The translations under genes and the position numbers were made by a program. Under the pieces are notes generated by a model. That model made no database searches. It had not been told where the DNA came from and saw nothing but the letters and a program-made list of their open reading frames with translations. From contig NZ_JAMTCR010000004.1 of NCBI RefSeq assembly GCF_024171945.1, positions 558,001 to 622,000 of the forward strand: 64,000 nt of DNA. Reading direction: 5' to 3'. Positions 46,831-53,900 of this stretch are shown piece after piece. The DNA comes from Actinokineospora globicatena (GTDB lineage Bacteria; Actinomycetota; Actinomycetes; Mycobacteriales; Pseudonocardiaceae). How positions within the stretch are numbered: the first letter of the stretch is position 1; each line of letters begins with the position of its first letter.

Positions 46831-46862
46831 CGGCGGGGTGGGGGTCCGGCCCCACCCCGCCG
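46831..46862. terminator. 13-bp perfect bidirectional hairpin
   Basis: CGGCGGGGTGGGG (46831-46843) and CCCCACCCCGCCG (46850-46862) are exact reverse complements with a 6-base loop. The hairpin sits exactly between two convergent stop codons (46825 and 46869) and can serve both genes. Confidence 0.8.
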
Positions 46863-46868
46863 AGCCGG

Positions 46869-47525
46869 TCAGCCGGGGACGCGGTCGTCGGCGATGGCGG
46901 CCAGGACGGTCGTGGCCACCGCGATCGTCTCGGCGCGCGAGCACTGCTGGCGGACCACCCGGTGGTCGGCGGTGTGCAGCCCGCCGAGGGAGAGGTCGGC
47001 GGCACCGGGGCGGCTGCTGCCCAGCGCCACCGTCGCGACGACGCGCTCGGAGTCGGGGATGACGGTCTCGTGGAAGATCCCGGCGGTCAGCGTGTAGCTC
47101 TCACCCGCGCGGTGCTCAGTTGTGGCGGCGACGTGCGCGCGGACCAGCCGGTCGGTCGCCTCGATGGTGTCGCCCTCAGCGTCGCTGCGGACCTGGAACA
47201 CGCGGTGCGTCGGCGCGGCGCTCTCCTCGACCCGGATCGCCTGGTTGAGCAAGCCGCCGACCAGGACCCAGCTCAGCAGGTCCCAGCTGTGGCAGTGCGT
47301 GGGCGAGGTCGTCGGCGGCGCCAGGGTGCGGGCGGGTTCCCACAGGTGCACGCACACACCGTCATCACCGCCGCGGTACACCGGCACGCACACGAACCCC
47401 AGCGGGTGACGCACCGCCGCCACCGCCCGGTCGCCGCTGACCACCCCGGCCAACGCCGCCCGCGCCCAGCCGACCAACCACCCGCCCGCACCCCGCCCGA
47501 TCGCGTCGAACAGCTCGGAATACAT
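46869..47525 (-). CDS. cupin-like protein of unknown function
   Basis: 218 residues, cytoplasmic. I do not recognise a named family. The middle has T-H-C-H-S-W-D and, 80 residues later, ESYTLTAGIFHETVIP; with the beta-rich spacing this looks like a cupin metal site (HxH early, His late), as in cysteine dioxygenase-like proteins. The ATG at 47525 has only a weak ribosome-binding site. Confidence 0.65.
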   Translation of the reverse strand: MYSELFDAIGRGAGGWLVGWARAALAGVVSGDRAVAAVRHPLGFVCVPVYRGGDDGVCVHLWEPARTLAPPTTSPTHCHSWDLLSWVLVGGLLNQAIRVEESAAPTHRVFQVRSDAEGDTIEATDRLVRAHVAATTEHRAGESYTLTAGIFHETVIPDSERVVATVALGSSRPGAADLSLGGLHTADHRVVRQQCSRAETIAVATTVLAAIADDRVPG

Positions 47526-47658
47526 GGTGAACGCCCCGGAAGTTAGGCTCCCCTGCCCGACCAGCCTAGCAACGCCCGCGCGTGCCCCGGAAGGTCACAA
47601 CGGCCCGCTGTCCCGGATCTGTCCGGAACTCGGCGGCCCACCCGACCGTTGACCCGGG

Positions 47659-47949
47659 GTGACCCCGCTCGAGCTGATCCTGTCGCTGAGCATCCCGGCC
47701 TCGTCCCTCGGCGTGGTCGCCTTCGGCGTGCACGAACTCCGCCGCCGCAAGAACAAAGGCCTCGACGGCGCCCCGCTGACGGCCACCTACGTCAACGAGT
47801 TCACCGCCCTCTTCTACGCCTCCAAGCGCATGGAACTGGACCACCGCGACACCATGTCCATGATGCGCGAAGAAGACTCCTCCGGCGCCCGCCCCTGGGA
47901 CCTCACCAACGGCATAGTCCTACCCCGCCGCCCACCCACCCAGCCTTGA
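47659..47949 (+). CDS. small membrane-anchored protein (DUF6191-like)
   Basis: 96 residues. An N-terminal hydrophobic segment (about 4-24) is followed by ELRRRKNKG, then KRMELDHRDTM and a C-terminal WDLTNGIVLP; the E/R-rich middle and D-L-x-x-G-x-V-x-I/L end recall DUF6191 proteins of streptomycetes. The start is the GTG at 47659; the upstream purine stretch is only GGGG. Function unknown. Confidence 0.5.
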   Translation: MTPLELILSLSIPASSLGVVAFGVHELRRRKNKGLDGAPLTATYVNEFTALFYASKRMELDHRDTMSMMREEDSSGARPWDLTNGIVLPRRPPTQP

Positions 47950-48095
47950 CTCCCGCGTCAGTCCCCTTCCGCGGCCGTTGCTGGACCCCAGCGCCCCCAA
48001 GCGCCTTGCGGCAGCTCCGCCACCGGCCGCCCGCTGAGGCGCGCAGACTCCGCCACCTCACCCATGGCGCCTCACCCACAGTGCCTCCTTCCATT

Positions 48096-48477
48096 GCGCT
48101 TCCGACCCCGGCCGATTGCCTCGCCTTCCGCTGTTCGGCCTGGCCGCTCGGCCTCGCGTGGCGCTCCCAGTCTCCCTGGACGCTCTTGCCTGCGGCGCTT
48201 CCGGCCCCGCTCGAATAGCCTTGCCTACCGCACCGCCTGGCCCCGCCGAACGGTTCCGGGTCCGGCGACCAGCGCGTCTCTTCCCACCCTCCGGAGCGGT
48301 CTCACTGCGGCGCTCCCCGCCCCCGCGGAATAGCCTCGCCTGCGGTGCCGCCTGACCCACCGGGCGGTCATCCCACGGCGCTCCCGGCCGCCGAATGGCC
48401 TCACGCGGTTCTTCGCTACCCGGCCGCGCTTCCCGCTGGCGCTCCCCGCCCCCCGCCCCCCGCCGAATGGCCTCGCG
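48096..48477. repeat. degenerate imperfect repeats, GC-rich noncoding tract
   Basis: Five related segments, 48096-48125, 48192-48225, 48307-48340, 48375-48405 and 48436-48477, share GGCGCTYCCSGCC then CGAATRGCCTCGC, with irregular spacing of 60-115 bp. No convincing gene lies in 47950-48710: ORFs through it are low-complexity Arg/Pro/Gly. Possibly a remnant element or several small RNA structures. Confidence 0.5.
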
Positions 48478-48553
48478 CGCGCGAAAAGCGAGTGCCCGGC
48501 CCCCACCCTCTCCGGGGGGCGTCCCTGGGCCAGTCTACCGGGCCCCACCGACA

Positions 48554-48586
48554 GTCGATCTTGAACCGACCCTCGCAGAGATCGAC
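48554..48586. promoter_or_regulatory. 8-bp inverted repeat in the noncoding tract
   Basis: GTCGATCT (48554-48561) and AGATCGAC (48579-48586) are exact reverse complements with a 17-bp spacer, about 125 bp past the stop of the leftward transporter gene. Could be an operator or a loose hairpin; no gene start is close. Confidence 0.35.
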
Positions 48587-48710
48587 ATGTGGATAACTTC
48601 TGTCACCCAGCGGCATGAATATTTGGGTCGGTGGGGCAGGGGATCCGCAGGTCGGCTTGTTCGAATGGGGGAGGCGGCAGCGCGGAGCCTCAACGCGAGA
48701 TGATCAGGGG

Positions 48711-49931
48711 TCAGCCGACGAGGAGGAGGGTGGCCACTGTTGCCGTCAGGGCGGTGATGGCGAGGCCTGCGCTGGTCCACAGGAAGCGGGTCATGGGGAC
48801 GCGGATTCCGTTGGCGATGCAGCGTTCGTACCAGAGGAGGGTGGCCAGGGAGGCCCACGGGGTCACGATGGGGCCGACGTTGGTGCCGACCAGCAGGGCC
48901 AGCAGTTGGTTGTGGTTTTCCAGCGGCACAACGGATTCGCCCGCGACGTAAGCGGGGAGGTTGTTCACCAGGTTCGACAGCAGCGCCCCGGTCCCCGCCG
49001 CTCGGGCCGCGCCTGCCGCGTCGTCGGAGTCGCCCATCATGGCGTGGACGAGGTCGGCGAGGCCGTGGCGGTTGATGGTCTCCACCACCAGGAACAGCCC
49101 GATCACGAACACCAGCAGCCGCCAGGGGAGCAGGGCCGGGGTCAGGGCGGAGCGGCGGCGGAGCACGAAGGTGATGACCAGGATCCCGGCCGCCACAGAG
49201 GAAGCGATGCCGATGGGTACCCCGACCAGGATGCCGATCACGAACAGCGCGCAGGCCACCGCCGCGACCCGGAACAGCACCCCGTCGGTCGGCTGGTGGC
49301 GTTCCGGCACCGCGTACCCCGGGCGGCTTTCCGTGCCACGCCAGTAAAAAACCCACAAGAACGCCGCCGTCACCACGATCGCGGCCAGCTGCGGGGCCCA
49401 CATCTTCGCCGCGAACTCCGCCGGGGCAAGGGCGACCCGGTCGGCGGCGAGCAGGTTCGTCAGGTTCGACACCGGTAGCAGCAGGCTCGCCGTGTTCGCC
49501 AGCCACACCGTGGTCATCGCGAGCGGGAGCGCGGCCACGCCGAGTTTCGCGGCCAGGGCCAGCAGGACCGGGGTCAGCAGCACCGCCGTGGTGTCCAGGT
49601 TGAGGCCCATGGTGGTGACGGCGGCCAGCGCGACGCACAGCAGGAACAGCAGCGGGTAGCGGCCGCGTCCCAGGATCGACAGGCGGGTGGCGACGACGTC
49701 GAACACCTCGGCGACCGCCGTCAGTTCCGCCAGGATGATGACCGAGCCGAGGAACAGCAGCAGCGGCACCAGTCGGGTCACCGTCGCCCGCGCGTCCGCG
49801 GCCGGGAGCGCGCCGAACGCCACGCAGAGGCAGCCCGCCAGCAGCAGTCCGAGGGCGACCCAGTCGAGCACGTGGAGCTTGGGCAGCCCGCGCGTCGCGC
49901 CATCCAGCCGCTTGTCTGGCATGCGCGACAT
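48711..49931 (-). CDS. ArsB/NhaD-superfamily membrane transporter
   Basis: 406 residues with about 10-11 hydrophobic helices. NLDTTAVLLTPVLLALA and ANTASLLLPVSNLTNLL match the first half of ArsB-type (ion transporter superfamily) permeases, and SNLVNNLPAY with GTNVGPIVTPWASLA the second half; the T-N-x-x-N-L-L and N-N-L-P-A motifs are typical. Could export arsenite or another anion, or act as a Na+/H+ antiporter. No arsR or arsC is nearby, so substrate is unassigned. Start at ATG 49931 (49922 also possible). Confidence 0.85.
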   Translation of the reverse strand: MSRMPDKRLDGATRGLPKLHVLDWVALGLLLAGCLCVAFGALPAADARATVTRLVPLLLFLGSVIILAELTAVAEVFDVVATRLSILGRGRYPLLFLLCVALAAVTTMGLNLDTTAVLLTPVLLALAAKLGVAALPLAMTTVWLANTASLLLPVSNLTNLLAADRVALAPAEFAAKMWAPQLAAIVVTAAFLWVFYWRGTESRPGYAVPERHQPTDGVLFRVAAVACALFVIGILVGVPIGIASSVAAGILVITFVLRRRSALTPALLPWRLLVFVIGLFLVVETINRHGLADLVHAMMGDSDDAAGAARAAGTGALLSNLVNNLPAYVAGESVVPLENHNQLLALLVGTNVGPIVTPWASLATLLWYERCIANGIRVPMTRFLWTSAGLAITALTATVATLLLVG

Positions 49932-50098
49932 GCTGCCACACCGGCGCCGCCGTCCCCGGAATGGGCTATCCATTCCCCCCGGTGCCGCAACAACGGGAAA
50001 ACCGCGATCCAGACTTTTCCGGAACCGCTGTCGCCGCGCCGGACAACCGCACTACTGTGTGCTCGCCCACGCGATTCCCATTCGGAGGAGATCCGCCG

Positions 50099-50866
50099 AT
50101 GGAGACGGTCGACATCGTGGCGGTCCTGCCACGGCACCTCGACACCACCGCCCTGGCCCTCAGCGACCGCCTCACCGCCCGGATGCGCGCGGGTGGCAGC
50201 CCGTCGTGGTTCCGCCTGGGTGACCGGTTCGAGGCCGGTCCCGCCGCGCCGCACGTGTCCCTGTTCATGCTCGCCGTCGAGCCCGACGAGGTCCCCGGGG
50301 TCGTCTCGGCGACCCGCGACCTCGCCGCCGGGATGGCCGCGCTGGTGGCCGAGGGCGAGTACTACCGGCACAACCCGGTCGGCGCGCCGGAGCTGTACTT
50401 CCGCAAGACGGCGGAGTGGATCGCCTTGCAGCGGGCCGTGATCGAGGCCGTGGAGCCGTTGCGGCGCGGCCGGTTGCGCGACACCGACCCGGCGGGCGAC
50501 AGCGTCGCGGGCATCATCGGCGATCCCGGCCAAGACCCGGTGCGCCGCGAGCAGTTGACCCGGTTCGGCTTCGACGAGGTCACCGAGGTGTGGGACGGCG
50601 GCGCGACCGACCGGTTCAACCCGCACGTCACCCTCGCGTGGCCGGTCGACCCCGGCTTCCGGGTGGAGCTGTCGGACCTGCCGCCCGCCGCCGAGTTCAG
50701 CGGCCTGCTGCCCGGCCTCGCCGTTTACGGGATGAGCCGGTACGGCACCTGCACCACATTGTTCGGTGCCGCCCCTTTCGGCGTGACCCCGATCGGGGGA
50801 TCCGGTAGCGGAATTCCGACGGGTAGGCTCGATGTCCATTCCGCTCGCCTGCCACGCGGAGAATAA
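50099..50866 (+). CDS. 2H phosphoesterase-like protein
   Basis: 255 residues, soluble. Two H-x-(S/T)-hydrophobic motifs, His52 in APHVSLFML and His176 in NPHVTLAWPV, are spaced as in 2H phosphoesterases (2'-5' RNA ligase/CPDase fold), which act on cyclic phosphates and 2'-5' linkages. The ATG at 50099 follows GGAGGAG. Starts divergently from the ArsB-like gene and lies 85 bp before the TIR-NACHT gene on the same strand. A role in nucleotide-signal turnover is possible but unproven. Confidence 0.75.
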   Translation: METVDIVAVLPRHLDTTALALSDRLTARMRAGGSPSWFRLGDRFEAGPAAPHVSLFMLAVEPDEVPGVVSATRDLAAGMAALVAEGEYYRHNPVGAPELYFRKTAEWIALQRAVIEAVEPLRRGRLRDTDPAGDSVAGIIGDPGQDPVRREQLTRFGFDEVTEVWDGGATDRFNPHVTLAWPVDPGFRVELSDLPPAAEFSGLLPGLAVYGMSRYGTCTTLFGAAPFGVTPIGGSGSGIPTGRLDVHSARLPRGE

Positions 50867-50951
50867 CCGGACAAGGGCGGTCCTTTCCCTCGCCCGCCGC
50901 CCGGCCGCCCGCTGACGGTCGAACGGGGTCCACCGAGCTGGGGAGGCCTGG

Positions 50952-53900
50952 GTGAGCCGAGCGGAGCCGGGGTTCGGGGCGCGATTGGCGCAGGCGCGTC
51001 GGCGGCGGGGTTTCTCGACGGGGGAGTTGGCCGCCGAGTGCGCCCGGCTGGGGTCCGACGCGCTCGACGCCGCCGCGATCGCCGCCATCGAGTCGGGTGC
51101 CCGCGGTGTCACCACGGCTGAGGTGTCGCTGCTCGCGCTCGCCCTCGGGATGGCGGTGGCCGAGCTGGTGCCGACCCCGCTGCCCGGTCCGCGTCCGCCG
51201 GTGCGCGGCCCACGCCCACCCCGGTCCGGCCCGGTCGACTTCTTCGTCAGCTACTCGCTGCTCGACGACGCCTGGGCCACCTGGATCGCGCACGAGCTCG
51301 AGTCGGCCGGGTACTCGGTGATGATCCAGGCCTGGGACTTCGTGCCGGGCACGCACTTCCTGGACTTCATCGACCGCGGCATCCGGGAGTCCTCGGCGGT
51401 CATCGCGGTGCTCTCCAGCAACTACCTCGCCTCGCAGTACGGCAAGCTGGAGTGGATGGCGGCGTACCAGGCCGCGCACGACCGCCCGGACAGCAACCTG
51501 CTGGTGCCGGTGCGGATCCAGAACATCTTCCCCGAGGGCCTGCTCGGCCAGGTCACCTTCGTGGACATGGTCGGCATCGAGGAGCCGGAGCTGGCCAGGG
51601 CGCGGCTGCTCGACCGGCTCGAACACGCGCTGACCGGCCGCGCGAAGCCCGGCGACAACCCGCGCTTCCCCGGCAAGGCCCTGCCAACGGTCGCAGTCGT
51701 CGAGGAGACCATCCCGAACCCGCGCGGCGAACACACCTCCGAATCGGCCGAGTTCCCGCCCACGGCAAAGCCAACGAGCAACCCCCGCCACGAACTTGGC
51801 GTCCTGCACCTGCCTGGTCCCAGGTTCGGTCGCGACCCAGGTAGCCCTGTCGACCGGCTCGCCGCGTTGGACGCCGGTCTAGCCCGCCTCACCGAGTCAG
51901 GCCTACCGACGCCTGAGCTTGTTGTCATCAGCGGCAGCCTCACCGACTCCGGTAGCCGCGAGCAGTTCGACCAAGTACGCAGCTTCCTCACCGGATTGCG
52001 CTCACTGCTGGGTATCGACGCGGGCAGGCTGGTAGTCGTACCTGGCGGAGGTGACATCACCGCTGCCGCGTGCGAGGCCTACTTCGCGCACTGCCGCGCG
52101 GAAAGCCTCAACCCGGAGCCGCCGTACTTCAGCAAGTGGCTGCACTACGAACGCCTGCACCGCGAGCTCTACCCCGGCGGCAACGGCCCCGGCACCGTGT
52201 TCGACGCCAACCAGCCGTGGTCGCTGATCGAGATCGCCGACCTGCGGGTGGTCGTCGCCGCGTTCAACTCGACCCTCCCGCACACCCACCTGACCCTCGA
52301 CGAGCCCGGCAAGCTCGGCGAGGGCCAGCTCGAGTGGTTCGCCAACGCGCTCTCCCCGTACGTCGACGCCGGGTACCTGCGGCTCGGCGTGGTCGGCCAC
52401 ACCCCCGGCGCCGCGGGTGGTGCCGGGCTCGCCGACGCCGACGCCCTCGACGCGGCCCTCGGCACCCGGCTGAACCTCCTGCTCAGCGGCGACACCTCCG
52501 GTACTGGCAAGGTCGCCCCGCAGGCTGGCGGCATCCCGCCCGCGAGCGCCCCCCGGCTGCTTCACCTGACCCGTGACGGCGTGGAGACCTGGTCGCTGGT
52601 CGGTGGCCCGCGCCGGACCGGCGGGGTCGCCCGCCCGTGGCACGCCGCCGCGCGGACCTTCACCCCACCCGCCGGTCCCCGGGTCCGCCAGACCGAGGTG
52701 CGCCAAGCCGAGGAGGAGCGCTCCGAGCACCCGGTCGACCAGTTGCTGCGCCGGATCACCGAGGTGCTGGAGGTCCGCCACCCCGGCGCCGCGGTGCGCA
52801 GGCTGCCCGGTCGACCGCCGGTGCTGCGGGTCAGCTACCCCGACGGCGACCTGGTGCCGCAGTTCCTGATCGCCGCGCACGTCGGTGAGCCGACCGCCCA
52901 GGACGTCGCCGCGCTGGCCACGGTCCGCAGGCGCAACGCCGAGGACCTGACCTCCGAGCTGGTCTACCTCGGCCCCAACCCCGGGGTCACGCTGCGCGCG
53001 GCCGCGACGCGCGACGGGATCCGGCTGCGCAGCTTCCTCGAGTTCCAGGGGCTCCTGGACCTGCGCGAGTACGTCGCGGCGCAGACCGACCGGCTGCGGC
53101 AGGACCGGGTGTACCCGCCGGAGCTGTACGTGCCGCAGCGCTTCCGCGAGATCGAGGTGGCCCCGGGGACCGTCCCGGACGTGCGCGAGGACGTGGTCGG
53201 CGAGCTGGTCGACCTGCTCTCCGCCGACGAGGGCCGGTTCGTGCTGCTGCTGGGCGACTTCGGCCGGGGCAAGACCTTCGCCATGCGGACGCTGGCGATG
53301 CGGCTGCCGACCGAGCTGCCCGGCGTCTCCCCGGTGCTCATCGAGCTGCACGCCCTGGACAAGGCGCACAGCGTCGACGGGCTGGTGGCCGCGCACCTGG
53401 CCAACAACGGCGAGTCCCGCATCGACCTGCGCGCCTTCCGCTACCTGCTGCGCCAGGGCCGGATCGTGCTGCTGTTCGACGGGTTCGACGAGCTGGCCAG
53501 CCGGGTCAGCTACGACCGCGCCGCCGACCACCTGACCACGCTGCTTGCCGCCGCCGAGGACCGCGCCAAGATCATCGTCACCAGCCGCACGCAGCACTTC
53601 CAGAACGAGGCCCAGGTGAGCACCGCGCTGCGCGACCGGCTCGGTGTGCTGACCCAGCGGCGGATCCTGCTGCTGGAGGACTTCACCCGCACCCAGATCG
53701 ACGACTACATGGTCAACGCCTACGGCACCGAGCGGGGCGTCGCGCGGGAACGCCTCGAGGTGATCAACCGGGTCGACGAGCTCGGCGGTCTGGCCCGCAA
53801 CCCGCGGATGCTCAGCTTCGTCGTCGGCCTGGACACCGACCGGCTCGAGGCGGTCGACAGCGCGGCGAGCCTCTATGAAGAGATCCTGACCGCCTGGCTC

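Noticed and set aside
48096-48477. The irregular repeats were considered as a CRISPR array.
   Set aside because: Repeat copies are imperfect and unevenly spaced, with no cas genes.
48711-49931. A complete ars (arsenic) operon.
   Set aside because: Only the ArsB-like permease is present; no arsR, arsC or arsenite methylase nearby.
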